This document shows, piece after piece, positions 25,249 to 35,119 of a stretch of 64,000 nt of DNA; the stretch's first letter is position 1, and the number at the start of each line of letters is the position of its first letter. Below the pieces are notes generated by a model. The model did not search any database and had not been told where the DNA came from. It worked only from the letters and a program-made list of their open reading frames with translations. A program made the translations under genes and the position numbers. The stretch comes from Lachnospiraceae bacterium (GTDB lineage: Bacteria; Bacillota; Clostridia; Lachnospirales; Lachnospiraceae), in NCBI GenBank assembly GCA_017463255.1, contig JAFTPP010000011.1, positions 1 to 64,000 of the forward strand. The letters run 5' to 3'.

Positions 25249-26988
25249 CTAGACCTCCTTACATCCGATAGCGCCGAATTTACATCTCTGCATGCAAAGA
25301 CCGCATCCGTTACACATGGTATCGTCAATACGGATATTGCCATTATCATCCTTAGTAATTGCAGGACAACCCGGAACGAGACACATTCCGCATTTCTTAC
25401 AGTTTTCAGGAATCATGTAGCATTTCTTCTTAGAGATGTTAGTTTTTAATAAAGCACAAGGTGCTTTGGTAATAATAACACTTACTTCATCGCGGGCAAC
25501 TTCACGTTTGATGAGTGCTTCCAGTTCTGCTGTGTTAAATGCATCTACTTCATATACATGCTCAATTCCCATTGCTTTACAAAGGTGGAAAATATTAATG
25601 GCAGGAACAGTTTCACCCATAAGTGTTTTTCCTGTGGCTGCATGATCCTGATGGCCTGTCATACCTGTGGTAGAGTTATCTAAGATCATAACAGTTCCGG
25701 TACCCTGGTTATATACCATGTTCATTAATGAGTTTACACCTGTATGTAAGAAAGTAGAGTCACCGATAGTTGCAACCCAGTTTTTGATATATTCTTTTCC
25801 TTTTGCCTTTTCCATACCGTGAAGTGTAGAAATACTTGAACCCATACATACTGTTGTGTCAACAACGTTCAAAGGAGCTACTGCACCTAAGGTATAACAT
25901 CCGATATCGCCTGCAGCATGGATTTTTAATTTATTTAATACAGAGAATACACTTCTGTGTGGGCATCCCGGACAAAGAATCGGAGGTCTTGCAGGAACTT
26001 CTGCAGGTGTTTCTAATTCGATTTCCTCATGAAGGATTGCTTTACGAAGCATGTTGGCACTGTATTCGCCCTGTACGGTAAAGATTTCCTTACCGATGGC
26101 TTTAATGCCCCATGATTTAACTTGTTCTTCAATTAATGGTTCCAATTCCTCAACGATGTAAAGAGTATCTACTTTTGCAGCAAATTCTTCAATCATCTTA
26201 CGTGGAAGAGGATGAACCATACCTAATTTGAGAACGGAAGCATTTGGAAGTGCTTCTTTTACATACTGGTAAGGAATACCGCTTGTGATAACACCGATTT
26301 TGGTGTCATTCATTTCTACCCGGTTCACCCACATGTCACAGCCGTCTTCGCTTAATGCATTCATACGCTGTTCTACAAAAACATGGCGTAATTTTGCATT
26401 GCCCGGCATCATAACATATTTGCGCGGGTTTCTTTCGTAAGGTTTATCTTCAACTTCTACACGGTCTTCTAATTCCACAACGCCCTGAGAATGTGCAAGA
26501 CGTGTTGTGGTACGAAGCATTACCGGTGTGTCATATTTTTCACTGATGGTATAAGCATACTTCATGAACTCTTTGGCTTCTGAAGAATCAGAAGGTTCTA
26601 AAACAGGGAGTAAAGCTGTTCTTGCAACAAGTCTTGAATCCTGCTCGTTCTGTGATGAATAAAGTCCCGGGTCATCAGCAGCTACCAATACAAGACCGCC
26701 GTTTACTCCGATATATGATACAGTGAAAAGAGGGTCACTTGCAACGTTAACACCAACATGTTTCATGCTTGCCATTGCTCTGACACCGCTCATGGACGCG
26801 CCAATGGCAACTTCCATAGCCACCTTTTCGTTTGGAGACCATTCAGCATAAATCTCCGGATAATGAATAATATTTTCACTGATTTCAGTACTTGGTGTGC
26901 CGGGATAGGCTGCGGACACTTTAACGCCGGCTTCGTATGCGCCACGGGCGATTGCCTCATTTCCCAGCATGATTTTCTTTTCTTTCAT
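25249..26988 (-). CDS. iorA: Indolepyruvate:ferredoxin oxidoreductase, alpha subunit
   Basis: 579 residues. N-terminal pyruvate-ferredoxin-like domain (GNEAIARGAYEAGVKVSAAYPGTPSTE), a middle domain, then a thiamine-diphosphate-binding domain with CPGCPHRS, GDIGCYTLG and the GDSTF...N metal/TPP segment. The C-terminus has two ferredoxin-like 4Fe-4S motifs (CKKCGMC...GCP and CNGCGLCMQRC). This is the complete IorA layout. Product: aryl-acetyl-CoA from aryl-pyruvate, feeding reduced ferredoxin. GGAGG lies before the start, and an extended -10 promoter lies about 40 bases upstream. Confidence 0.95.
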   Translation of the reverse strand: MKEKKIMLGNEAIARGAYEAGVKVSAAYPGTPSTEISENIIHYPEIYAEWSPNEKVAMEVAIGASMSGVRAMASMKHVGVNVASDPLFTVSYIGVNGGLVLVAADDPGLYSSQNEQDSRLVARTALLPVLEPSDSSEAKEFMKYAYTISEKYDTPVMLRTTTRLAHSQGVVELEDRVEVEDKPYERNPRKYVMMPGNAKLRHVFVEQRMNALSEDGCDMWVNRVEMNDTKIGVITSGIPYQYVKEALPNASVLKLGMVHPLPRKMIEEFAAKVDTLYIVEELEPLIEEQVKSWGIKAIGKEIFTVQGEYSANMLRKAILHEEIELETPAEVPARPPILCPGCPHRSVFSVLNKLKIHAAGDIGCYTLGAVAPLNVVDTTVCMGSSISTLHGMEKAKGKEYIKNWVATIGDSTFLHTGVNSLMNMVYNQGTGTVMILDNSTTGMTGHQDHAATGKTLMGETVPAINIFHLCKAMGIEHVYEVDAFNTAELEALIKREVARDEVSVIITKAPCALLKTNISKKKCYMIPENCKKCGMCLVPGCPAITKDDNGNIRIDDTMCNGCGLCMQRCKFGAIGCKEV

Positions 26989-27023
26989 GTGAATCCTCCG
27001 ACAAATAATTACTAATAAAGACG

Positions 27024-27032
27024 ATTATAACA
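27024..27032 (-). promoter_or_regulatory. Extended -10 promoter element for iorAB
   Basis: On the minus strand TGTTATAAT reads as TGn-TATAAT, an extended -10 box, about 36 bases before the iorA start. A clear -35 box is lacking, as is common with extended -10 promoters. Confidence 0.55.
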
Positions 27033-27095
27033 TATAATTGCAGAATAGAAAAAGAAAAAGTGTATGTTTTTTAGAAAATATTAATAGTTGTTATA

Positions 27096-27124
27096 TTGCT
27101 TTTCGTTTTTTGAAACCATATAAT
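27096..27124 (+). promoter_or_regulatory. Promoter for ftsH
   Basis: TTGCTT (27096-27101) and TATAAT (27119-27124) are 17 bases apart, 42 bases before the start codon. Confidence 0.72.
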
Positions 27125-27166
27125 TATTGGGTAATGCGTTTTTGCATTTTCAGATAGGAGTAAATA

Positions 27167-29404
27167 ATGGACAATAACATGAATCAGTTTGACCCGAATA
27201 GTAACCGCAATGGGCAAAACGGGCAGAACGGGAATCAGAATGGCGAGAATAATCCTCAGGGAAACGGGGGACCGCCCAAAAAACAGAGTCTTTTCTTTGT
27301 TTTAATAGCTTCTCTTGTATTGCTGCTTGCCATGAGCTATTTTATGAAGCTTATGAACGGAGCGGGTACGAAGGAAATTTCATATAACGAATTTATTGCA
27401 ATGTTGGAGGCAGGAGAAGTTGAGGAAGTGTTAATCGGAGATGATCAGATTAACATTACCAAAATTGAAAGTGATACAACATATTATACAGGTAAGGCAG
27501 AAGAGGATTCTGAGATAACGGCGAGAATTCTTGCCATAAATCCGGAGATTAAGGTGGACCGTACCATACCGGATCAGACCAACTGGCTTTTGAGTTTTAT
27601 TCTCACATATATCTTACCGCTTCTTTTATTCTGGATACTAATTAGCTTTTTATTCCGTAAGCTCAGTAAGGGTGGCGGGATGATGGGCGTTGGAAAATCC
27701 AATGCAAAGGTTTATGTGCAAAAAGAAACAGGTATTACATTTAAGGATGTAGCAGGTGAGGATGAGGCAAAGGAATCTTTAATTGAAGTGGTGGATTTCC
27801 TTCATAATCCTGCAAAGTACACAGAGATTGGTGCCAAGCTTCCCAAAGGTGTTTTGCTTGTGGGACCTCCGGGTACCGGTAAGACATTGCTTGCAAAGGC
27901 AGTGGCAGGTGAGGCGAAAGTTCCGTTCTTCTCTTTGGCGGGTTCTGATTTTATTGAATTATATGTAGGTGTAGGCGCTTCGCGAGTTAGGGATTTGTTC
28001 CGCGAGGCTGAAAAACACGCTCCGTGTATCGTTTTTATCGATGAGATTGATGCCATCGGACGTAGCCGTGATTCAAAATACGGTGGCGGTAATGAAGAAC
28101 GTGAGCAGACATTAAACCAGTTATTATCAGAGATGGATGGTTTTGATGCCAAAAAAGGTATTATTATTCTTGCGGCAACAAACCGCCCTGAAATTTTGGA
28201 CAAAGCATTGCTTCGTCCGGGACGTTTTGACAGACGTGTCATTGTTGATAAACCGGACTTAAAGGGACGCGAAGAGATTCTTAAGGTTCATGCGAAAGAT
28301 GTATTGATGGATGAAACCGTTAATCTCAATGAAATTGCCCTTGCAACCAGTGGTGCGGTTGGTTCCGATCTTGCTAACATGATTAACGAAGCAGCCATTA
28401 ATGCGGTAAAAGAATCGAGAAAATTTGTAAGCCAGAAGGACTTATTCACTGCTGTGGAAGTGGTGCTTGTAGGTAAAGAGAAAAAAGACCGTATCATGAG
28501 TAAGGAAGAAAGAAGAATTGTTTCTTATCATGAGGTGGGGCATGCTTTGGTTTCTGCTTTGCAGAAGAATTCCGAGCCTGTTCAAAAGATTACCATTGTT
28601 CCACGTACTATGGGTGCGCTGGGGTATGTTATGCATGTTCCGGAAGAAGAGAAATATCTTAATACAGAAGCTGAGTTAAGGGATATGTTAGTCGGCTATC
28701 TTGGCGGACGTGCTGCAGAAGAGATTGTATTTGATACAGTTACTACAGGTGCTGCTAATGATATTGAAAAAGCAACACAGATTGCAAGAAGCATGGTAAC
28801 CCAGTACGGTATGAGCAAAAAGTTCGGCTTAATCGGACTTGAGACAGTAGAAAGCAGATATCTTGACGGAAGAGCCGTTATGAATTGTGCGGATGCTACT
28901 GCTTCAGAGGTAGATGCCGAAATTATGAAGATATTAAAAGACAGTTACAAAGAAGCAAAGCGCCTCTTAAAAGAGAATAGGGAGGTTATGGATAAGCTTG
29001 CTGAGTACCTGATTGAAAAAGAAACCATTACCGGCAAAGAATTTATGGAAATTTTCCGCAGAGAAAAAGGTTTGCCGGAACCGGAAGACATGACTGTGGA
29101 GAAGCCTACAGAGGAACCGGAAGACATGACTGTGGAGAAGCCTACAGAGGAACCGGAAGACATGACGGTGGAGGAGCCTGCAGAGGAACCGGAAGACATG
29201 ACTGTGGAGGAGCCTACAGAGGAACCGGAAGACATGACGGTGGAGGAGCCTGCAGAGGAACCGGAAGACATGACTGTAGAGGAACCTACAGAGGAACCGG
29301 AAGACATGACTGCAGAAGAACCGGAGCAACCCCAGTTTGAGGATGAATTTGAGCGCGCTATGAAGAACCGGGTCTATGGTTCGCGTTCGCAGGACAATCA
29401 ATAA
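27167..29404 (+). CDS. ftsH: ATP-dependent zinc metalloprotease FtsH with a repetitive acidic C-terminal tail
   Basis: 745 residues, longer than the usual ~610-650. Order: Asn/Gln/Gly-rich N-terminus (~1-40), first membrane segment (~45-62), extracytoplasmic domain, second membrane segment (~140-160), AAA+ domain with GPPGTGKT, DEIDAIG and the second region of homology (RPGRFDR), then the M41 protease motif HEVGH. All active-site residues are present. From about residue 638 the tail is seven 12-residue repeats of the type EPEDMTVEEPTE. FtsH degrades membrane and regulatory proteins and is anchored with its catalytic part in the cytoplasm. AGGAG precedes the start. Confidence 0.95.
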   Translation: MDNNMNQFDPNSNRNGQNGQNGNQNGENNPQGNGGPPKKQSLFFVLIASLVLLLAMSYFMKLMNGAGTKEISYNEFIAMLEAGEVEEVLIGDDQINITKIESDTTYYTGKAEEDSEITARILAINPEIKVDRTIPDQTNWLLSFILTYILPLLLFWILISFLFRKLSKGGGMMGVGKSNAKVYVQKETGITFKDVAGEDEAKESLIEVVDFLHNPAKYTEIGAKLPKGVLLVGPPGTGKTLLAKAVAGEAKVPFFSLAGSDFIELYVGVGASRVRDLFREAEKHAPCIVFIDEIDAIGRSRDSKYGGGNEEREQTLNQLLSEMDGFDAKKGIIILAATNRPEILDKALLRPGRFDRRVIVDKPDLKGREEILKVHAKDVLMDETVNLNEIALATSGAVGSDLANMINEAAINAVKESRKFVSQKDLFTAVEVVLVGKEKKDRIMSKEERRIVSYHEVGHALVSALQKNSEPVQKITIVPRTMGALGYVMHVPEEEKYLNTEAELRDMLVGYLGGRAAEEIVFDTVTTGAANDIEKATQIARSMVTQYGMSKKFGLIGLETVESRYLDGRAVMNCADATASEVDAEIMKILKDSYKEAKRLLKENREVMDKLAEYLIEKETITGKEFMEIFRREKGLPEPEDMTVEKPTEEPEDMTVEKPTEEPEDMTVEEPAEEPEDMTVEEPTEEPEDMTVEEPAEEPEDMTVEEPTEEPEDMTAEEPEQPQFEDEFERAMKNRVYGSRSQDNQ
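29078..29329 (+). repeat. 36-bp tandem repeat, seven copies, in the ftsH 3' end
   Basis: Seven in-frame 36-bp units encode EPEDMTVEKPTE and variants. Copies 3-4 and 5-6 share an alternating pattern (ACGGTG...GCAGAG then ACTGT...ACAGAG), showing a 72-bp higher-order duplication. Copy number should be unstable by slippage. Confidence 0.95.
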
Positions 29405-29419
29405 CATAGGAATGACAAT

Positions 29420-31297
29420 ATGTTTCATGTTGAAGAAGAATTAAAAAAACTCCCGCATAAGCCGGGAGTTTATATCATGCATGATAAGAATGATGCGATT
29501 ATATATGTTGGAAAAGCCATTGATCTTTATAATCGTGTTCATTCTTATTTTCGCGCAGGCACAAAGAAGACACCAAAGATACAGAAAATGGTGTCTTTAA
29601 TTGCACGCTTTGAATACATTATTACCGATTCCGAGTTGGAAGCACTGGTTTTAGAGAATAACCTGATTAAAGAAAACAATCCTAAGTACAATACCATGCT
29701 TAAGGATGATAAGACCTATCCCTATATTAAAGTAACAGTTCAAGAAGATTATCCAAGAATTCTTTTTTCCAGAACCATGAAAAAGGACAAGTCCAAATAT
29801 TTCGGTCCTTATACCAGCGCGGGAGCAGTAAAGGATACCATAGAGCTTTTAAATAAGCTTTACCTTCTTAGAACCTGCAACCGTAACATTGAAAAAGAAA
29901 TGGGCAAGGAACGGCCTTGCCTTAATTATCATATTAAGCAATGCAAAGCCCCATGTCAGGGGTATATAAGCAAGGAAGCTTACCGTGAACAGGTACAAAA
30001 AGCCCTTGAATTCTTAAACGGAAATTATCAGGGGATTTTACGCGAGTTAAAAGAAAAAATGAATGAGGCAAGTGAGAATCTGGATTTTGAGGAAGCAATC
30101 AGATATCGCGAGTTGTTAAACAGCGTTCAGTCGGTAGCCCAGAAACAAAAAATAACGGATTCCGACGGAGAGGATAAGGATGTTATTGCCCTTGCAAAGG
30201 ATGACAATGATGCGGTGGTACAGGTTTTCTTTGTCCGTGGGGGTCGTTTGATAGGAAGAGAACACTTCTATATGACGCATGTGTCAGAAGATGACGAAGA
30301 TGAACTCCTTCAAAGCTTTATTAAGCAGTTCTATTCGGGAACTCCCTTTATTCCCCGTGAAATTATGTTGCAGCATGAAATACAGGATAAAGAGCTTATT
30401 GAAACATGGCTTACGGGCAAGCGCGAGGGAAGGGTATATATTAAGACTCCAAAGATTGGGAAAAAAGAAAAACTGGTAGAGTTAGCCGCCAGAAATGCAA
30501 CCCTTGTACTGAGTCAGGATAAAGAAAAACTAAAAAGAGAAGAAGGAAGAACCATCGGAGCAGTAAAGGAAATCGGAGAGTGGTTAGGACTTTCAGGAAT
30601 TGTCCGGATGGAAGCTTTTGATATTTCAAATATCAGTGGTTTTCAGAACGTTGGCTCCATGGTGGTTTATGAGAAAGGAAAACCCAAGCGGTCTGATTAT
30701 CGTAAGTTCAGAATTAAGTCTGTGTCAGGACCTGATGATTATGCCTGCATGCATGAGGTTCTTACAAGGAGATTCCTGCATGGTATGAAAGAGCAGAAAG
30801 AGTTACAGGAAGCAGGCGTTGAAGATACCTTTGGAAGCTTTACCAAATTCCCGGATTTGATTATGATGGATGGCGGTAAGGGACAGGTAAATATTGCCCT
30901 TCAGGTATTGGATGAGTTAAAGTTAAATATTCCTGTGTGTGGTATGGTAAAAGACGACAATCACAGAACCAGAGGTTTATATTATAATAATGAGGAAATC
31001 CCCATTGATACCCATTCGGAAGGATTTAAGCTAATAACCAGAATACAGGATGAGGCCCACAGATTTGCCATTGAGTTTCACCGGTCCCTTCGTTCTAAAA
31101 ATCAGATACACTCTGTCCTTGATGAAATACCGGGTGTGGGAGATACACGTAAAAAAGCTTTAATGAGACATTTCCGCTCCATTGATTTATTAAAAGAAGC
31201 AGAAGTTTCAGAGCTTGCAGCGATTCCTGAAATACCCCGGCATGTGGCAGAAGGGATATATTCTTATTTTCATAAAGAGAATGACAATGGTTTGTAG
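29420..31297 (+). CDS. uvrC: Excinuclease ABC subunit C
   Basis: 625 residues, full family length. N-terminal GIY-YIG nuclease domain ([19 protein letters not shown], with LYNRVHSYF), a central Cys-rich element (CNRNI...[15 protein letters not shown]), a UVR motif (~200-235), the RNase-H-like C-terminal nuclease ([10 protein letters not shown]...GSMVVYEKG and DGGKGQV) and helix-hairpin-helix motifs at the end ([16 protein letters not shown]). It makes both incisions around bulky DNA damage with UvrA and UvrB. It starts 15 bases after ftsH; the hprK cluster follows after one membrane-protein gene. Confidence 0.95.
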   Translation: MFHVEEELKKLPHKPGVYIMHDKNDAIIYVGKAIDLYNRVHSYFRAGTKKTPKIQKMVSLIARFEYIITDSELEALVLENNLIKENNPKYNTMLKDDKTYPYIKVTVQEDYPRILFSRTMKKDKSKYFGPYTSAGAVKDTIELLNKLYLLRTCNRNIEKEMGKERPCLNYHIKQCKAPCQGYISKEAYREQVQKALEFLNGNYQGILRELKEKMNEASENLDFEEAIRYRELLNSVQSVAQKQKITDSDGEDKDVIALAKDDNDAVVQVFFVRGGRLIGREHFYMTHVSEDDEDELLQSFIKQFYSGTPFIPREIMLQHEIQDKELIETWLTGKREGRVYIKTPKIGKKEKLVELAARNATLVLSQDKEKLKREEGRTIGAVKEIGEWLGLSGIVRMEAFDISNISGFQNVGSMVVYEKGKPKRSDYRKFRIKSVSGPDDYACMHEVLTRRFLHGMKEQKELQEAGVEDTFGSFTKFPDLIMMDGGKGQVNIALQVLDELKLNIPVCGMVKDDNHRTRGLYYNNEEIPIDTHSEGFKLITRIQDEAHRFAIEFHRSLRSKNQIHSVLDEIPGVGDTRKKALMRHFRSIDLLKEAEVSELAAIPEIPRHVAEGIYSYFHKENDNGL

Positions 31298-31341
31298 TTT
31301 TGGTATATTGAAATTAGAACAAGACTACAGGGGGAGAGTAC

Positions 31342-33156
31342 ATGAAAAATAAAATTAAATTAATAATTCCGGTGGCGGTAGCTACATTAATTGCCACCAT
31401 TTCTTTGTGGATTGTATACAAGGAAACGGGTAAAATTTCAGAAGAGTGGTGGAAGTTAGGGATTACAGCGTTATGTACTGCTCCTGCAACCTTGTACGTT
31501 GTTTATAATAAAGTTACTAAGAGACAGCTTGTGTTTGGCTGTGTGGGAGGGGCTCTTTACGGATTTATGTATATTTATGGTGCGTATGTACATAATCTGT
31601 TGGAAACGGCGCGAAGCATAGGGGAATTAATGAAACTCTTTGCTCTTGCTATTGGATATTCTGTATTCCCGATGATGCTTTTTACTACCATAATTATGAT
31701 ACTTCCTAAGCTGAGAGAGCGCTTGAATATGGGGATGAGTACAGATAATTGTTATCCACAAATCAGCCGAAAAAAGGCAGTATTAACCTGCCTTATGTAT
31801 ATTGGGATTATTTTCCTGTTTTGGGTGCCGGTTTTTCTGGCTTATTACCCGACTTTGTTACAATATGACGGAGCATACCAGTTGCAGGATGTTATCAAAG
31901 AGGTTCACTCCATATGGCACCCGTTAGCACATACCTTATTGATGGGAGTGTTTTATAATTTTGGTGTAAGTGTAGGGTCAGCGGCATTTGGAATGGCTTT
32001 TTATTCTATCCTTCAGATGCTTGTTTTAGCAGGATTCATGGGATATACCGTTTTTGTTTTATATCGTAGCGGGGCACCAAAATGGCTTAGAATTATAGTG
32101 CTATTAGTTTATTCACTCTTTCCTGTGAATTCTATTTTTGCAATTACCACAACTAAGGATGTGCTGTTCGCGGCATTTTTCCTTGGGTTTATTATCCTGC
32201 TTGTAAGCGGCATTGTTAACAAAAATAGTTATACATGGGTACAAGTTGTGGTCATGATGGTGGTAGGAGGAGCAATGCTTCTCTATAGAAATAATGCTAT
32301 TTATGCGTTTGCTGTTGCAGCCCCGTTTATGATATGGAATATGAAAGGTGCTAGGGTCAAGTTGCTATGTGCAATATTAGGAAGCGTTATTTTGTATACT
32401 TCAGTGAATGAGGCATTAATTTCAGTAGCAAAGGCTCCAGAGTCAAAAAATGTGACGGAAAAGATGAGTGTACCGCTAATGCAGTTAGCGTATGTGGTTT
32501 CTGATCCATCCAATGAGTTGGATCCACAAACCAGGGCAGAAGTATTGACCTATATTAATGAGTCCAGCCTTTCAGGATATTATCTGGTGATTGCAGACCA
32601 GATTAAGGGCAATGCAAATAATGACCTGCTTCGCGAGAATATGACTAATTTCTTTAAGATGTGGGGAAAAATCGGGCTTAAGTATCCTATGCAATACTTG
32701 GATGCATGGGGAATATTAACCATGGGATATTGGTACATGGATGACATCTACAATACAATGATTTATGGTAGGTTTATGATGTTAGGCCATAAGCAAATCG
32801 GAATGGGAGAGGAAATTGAAAAGACCTGTTATCTTCCGGTTGTGCAGAAAATGATGGATAAACTTTTTGGGAACAATCAATATCAAAAGATACCAATTAT
32901 TTCTACGTTATGTACGCCTGCATTTTATTTCTGGATATTGATTGGTTATCTTTTAATTGTATGGTATGAAAAAAGAAGAGGTCTTGCTGCGCCGGGAATA
33001 TTGTGTCTGGCATATTATGCTACACTGTTCTTAGGGCCTGTGGCATTGATTAGGTATATGTATTGCATTATGGTTGTAACACCTGTTTTGTTATTTCTTC
33101 TTTTATGTAAAAAAGATGGTGAAAATAATGCAGATACAAAAGTTGTTACATTGTAA
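31342..33156 (+). CDS. Polytopic membrane protein, DUF6020-like
   Basis: 604 residues with about thirteen hydrophobic segments spread from residue 6 to 600. The loop PVFLAYYPTLLQYDGAYQLQDVIKEVHSIWHPLAHTLLM and the later TTTKDVLFAAFF motif match a family of clostridial GT-C-like membrane proteins annotated as DUF6020. The Tyr-Asp in LQYDGAYQ sits where GT-C glycosyltransferases often hold the catalytic Asp, so a lipid-linked-sugar glycosyltransferase is possible but unproven. A GGGGGAG ribosome site precedes it. It stands between uvrC and hprK, in the middle of an otherwise conserved gene order. Confidence 0.65.
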   Translation: MKNKIKLIIPVAVATLIATISLWIVYKETGKISEEWWKLGITALCTAPATLYVVYNKVTKRQLVFGCVGGALYGFMYIYGAYVHNLLETARSIGELMKLFALAIGYSVFPMMLFTTIIMILPKLRERLNMGMSTDNCYPQISRKKAVLTCLMYIGIIFLFWVPVFLAYYPTLLQYDGAYQLQDVIKEVHSIWHPLAHTLLMGVFYNFGVSVGSAAFGMAFYSILQMLVLAGFMGYTVFVLYRSGAPKWLRIIVLLVYSLFPVNSIFAITTTKDVLFAAFFLGFIILLVSGIVNKNSYTWVQVVVMMVVGGAMLLYRNNAIYAFAVAAPFMIWNMKGARVKLLCAILGSVILYTSVNEALISVAKAPESKNVTEKMSVPLMQLAYVVSDPSNELDPQTRAEVLTYINESSLSGYYLVIADQIKGNANNDLLRENMTNFFKMWGKIGLKYPMQYLDAWGILTMGYWYMDDIYNTMIYGRFMMLGHKQIGMGEEIEKTCYLPVVQKMMDKLFGNNQYQKIPIISTLCTPAFYFWILIGYLLIVWYEKRRGLAAPGILCLAYYATLFLGPVALIRYMYCIMVVTPVLLFLLLCKKDGENNADTKVVTL

Positions 33157-33230
33157 TCTCTATGAACTTGTGGTAACATAATCGAATAAAGTGCATGAAA
33201 AATGCATGGGACGAAAAAGGAGATAAAGAC

Positions 33231-34178
33231 ATGCCAAGTGTGAAATTAACCCATATAATTGAAACCATGAAATTAGAGAATCTTACTCCTGAAATTGATA
33301 TTTCAAAGATTAAGATAACACAGCCTGATATTAATCGTCCTGCGTTACAGCTTGCAGGATATTTTGAGCATTTTGAAGCCACCAGACTTCAGATTATCGG
33401 TTTTGTAGAATATACTTACATGGAAGGCCTTGACGATACGCAGAAAAGAACATCGTATGAAAAGCTTTTACACAATCCGATTCCGGCAATTGTATTTTGC
33501 CGTGAGCTTGAACCGGACCCTATTTTTATGGAAACAGCAAAGAAATATGGTGTAGCACTTCTTATGACTAAGAAATCTACCTCTGCATTTATGGCAGAAA
33601 TTATCCGTTGGCTTAATGTTAAATTAGCTCCTTGTATTACAGTGCATGGTGTATTGGTAGACGTTTTTGGTGAAGGTGTGTTAATTACAGGTGAAAGCGG
33701 TATCGGTAAATCGGAAGCAGCACTTGAGCTTATTAAACGTGGTCACCGTCTTGTAACCGATGACGTTGTGGAAATCCGTAAAGTAAGTGATGTTACCCTG
33801 ATAGGTACAGCACCGGATATTACCAAGCATTTTATCGAACTTCGCGGTATCGGTATTGTGGATGTTAAGACTCTGTTTGGTGTATCCAGCGTAAAGGATA
33901 CTCAGAATATTGACCTTGTCATCAGATTAGAAGACTGGAACAAGGATAAAGAATATGACAGATTAGGTCTTGAAGAGGAATATACAGAATATCTTGGAAA
34001 TAAGGTAGTATGTCACAACATTCCTATCAGACCCGGCCGTAACCTTGCGGTGATTTGTGAATCGGCGGCAGTTAACCACAGACAGAAGAAGATGGGTTAC
34101 AATGCAGCCCAGGAGTTATACCAGAGAGTGCAGAACTCATTAGCAAAAAGAAGAGAAGAGGACGAAGAAGATGTATAA
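33231..34178 (+). CDS. hprK: HPr kinase/phosphorylase
   Basis: 315 residues from the ATG at 33231, which has AAAGGAGAT; an in-frame ATG 36 bases upstream lacks a ribosome site. The Walker A is GESGIGKSE near residues 152-160, and the family signature ELRGIGIVDVKTLFG follows near 203-217. The enzyme phosphorylates Ser46 of HPr/Crh using ATP (or reverses it), giving the carbon-catabolite-repression signal. Overlap of 8 bases with the glucokinase gene and the presence of an HPr-like gene 3.7 kb downstream tie it to carbon control. Confidence 0.95.
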   Translation: MPSVKLTHIIETMKLENLTPEIDISKIKITQPDINRPALQLAGYFEHFEATRLQIIGFVEYTYMEGLDDTQKRTSYEKLLHNPIPAIVFCRELEPDPIFMETAKKYGVALLMTKKSTSAFMAEIIRWLNVKLAPCITVHGVLVDVFGEGVLITGESGIGKSEAALELIKRGHRLVTDDVVEIRKVSDVTLIGTAPDITKHFIELRGIGIVDVKTLFGVSSVKDTQNIDLVIRLEDWNKDKEYDRLGLEEEYTEYLGNKVVCHNIPIRPGRNLAVICESAAVNHRQKKMGYNAAQELYQRVQNSLAKRREEDEEDV

Positions 34179-35109
34179 GTTTTGTTTTGGAGTGGATTTA
34201 GGCGGAACAACCGTTAAGATGGGATTATTAACAGTTGACGGAGATATATTAGATAAATGGGAAATCCCTACCAGAAAAGAAGAAAAGGGTTCTATGATCC
34301 TTCCTGATATTGCTGATGCTATCTTAAAGAAAATTGAAGAACGCGGTATGGATAAAGAAGATATTGCAGGAATCGGAATCGGTGTTCCGGGCCCGGTAGA
34401 TTCAGAAGGCGTTATTTATAAAGCAGCAAACCTTGGCTGGGACGTTTTTAATGTGGCAAAGACCTTGGAAGGACTTGCAGGACTTCCTGTCAAAGCAGGT
34501 AATGATGCCAATGTTGCAGCCCTTGGCGAAATGTGGAAGGGCGGCGGTGCCGGACATAAGAATCTTGTGGCAGTGACACTTGGTACAGGAGTTGGCGGTG
34601 GAATCATTATTAACGGCGAGATTTTAACAGGTGCAACAGGAGCAGGTGGTGAAATCGGACATATCCATATGAATGATGATGAAGTGGATGCCTGCGGTTG
34701 TGGCAATAAAGGTTGTCTTGAACAGTATGCTTCTGCAACCGGTGTTGTAAAGCTTGCCAAAAAACATCTTGCTTCAAGCGATAAGGCAAGTGCACTGCGT
34801 GAGGGTGAAGTATCTGCAAAAACAGTATTTGATGCCGTAAAAGCAGGAGATTCTCTTGCTAAAGAAATAGCCGAAGAATTTGGTATGTACCTTGGAAAGG
34901 GACTTGCAGCCATTGCAGGAGTTGTAAATCCTGAAATTTTTGTTATTGGCGGCGGTGTGTCTAAGGCAGGCCCTGTTCTTTTAGATTATATTAAAAAATA
35001 TTATGTGGAATATGTTTTCCACGGAAGCAAAAATGCAGAATTTGCCCTTGCTACATTAGGTAATGATGCAGGAATGTATGGGGCAGCAAAATTAATAATC
35101 CAGGAATAG
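34171..35109 (+). CDS. glcK: ROK-family glucokinase
   Basis: 312 residues. The ATP-binding DLGGTTVKMGLL is at the N-terminus, the catalytic Asp is in AGNDANVAALGE, and the ROK zinc-binding motif CGCGNKGCLEQYAS is near residue 172. It phosphorylates glucose to glucose-6-phosphate in the cytoplasm. It overlaps hprK by 8 bases. The product supplies the glycolytic intermediates that stimulate HprK, so pairing the two genes makes regulatory sense. Other ROK hexokinase specificities (N-acetylmannosamine, allose) are less likely given the close match to Gram-positive GlcK motifs. Confidence 0.9.
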   Translation: MYKFCFGVDLGGTTVKMGLLTVDGDILDKWEIPTRKEEKGSMILPDIADAILKKIEERGMDKEDIAGIGIGVPGPVDSEGVIYKAANLGWDVFNVAKTLEGLAGLPVKAGNDANVAALGEMWKGGGAGHKNLVAVTLGTGVGGGIIINGEILTGATGAGGEIGHIHMNDDEVDACGCGNKGCLEQYASATGVVKLAKKHLASSDKASALREGEVSAKTVFDAVKAGDSLAKEIAEEFGMYLGKGLAAIAGVVNPEIFVIGGGVSKAGPVLLDYIKKYYVEYVFHGSKNAEFALATLGNDAGMYGAAKLIIQE

Positions 35110-35119
35110 GTGATGACAA

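Noticed and set aside
29078-29329. Long open frames on the strand opposite the ftsH tail as possible genes
   Set aside because: They arise from the 36-bp repeat, whose length is a multiple of three and so keeps every frame open; no ribosome site or family match.
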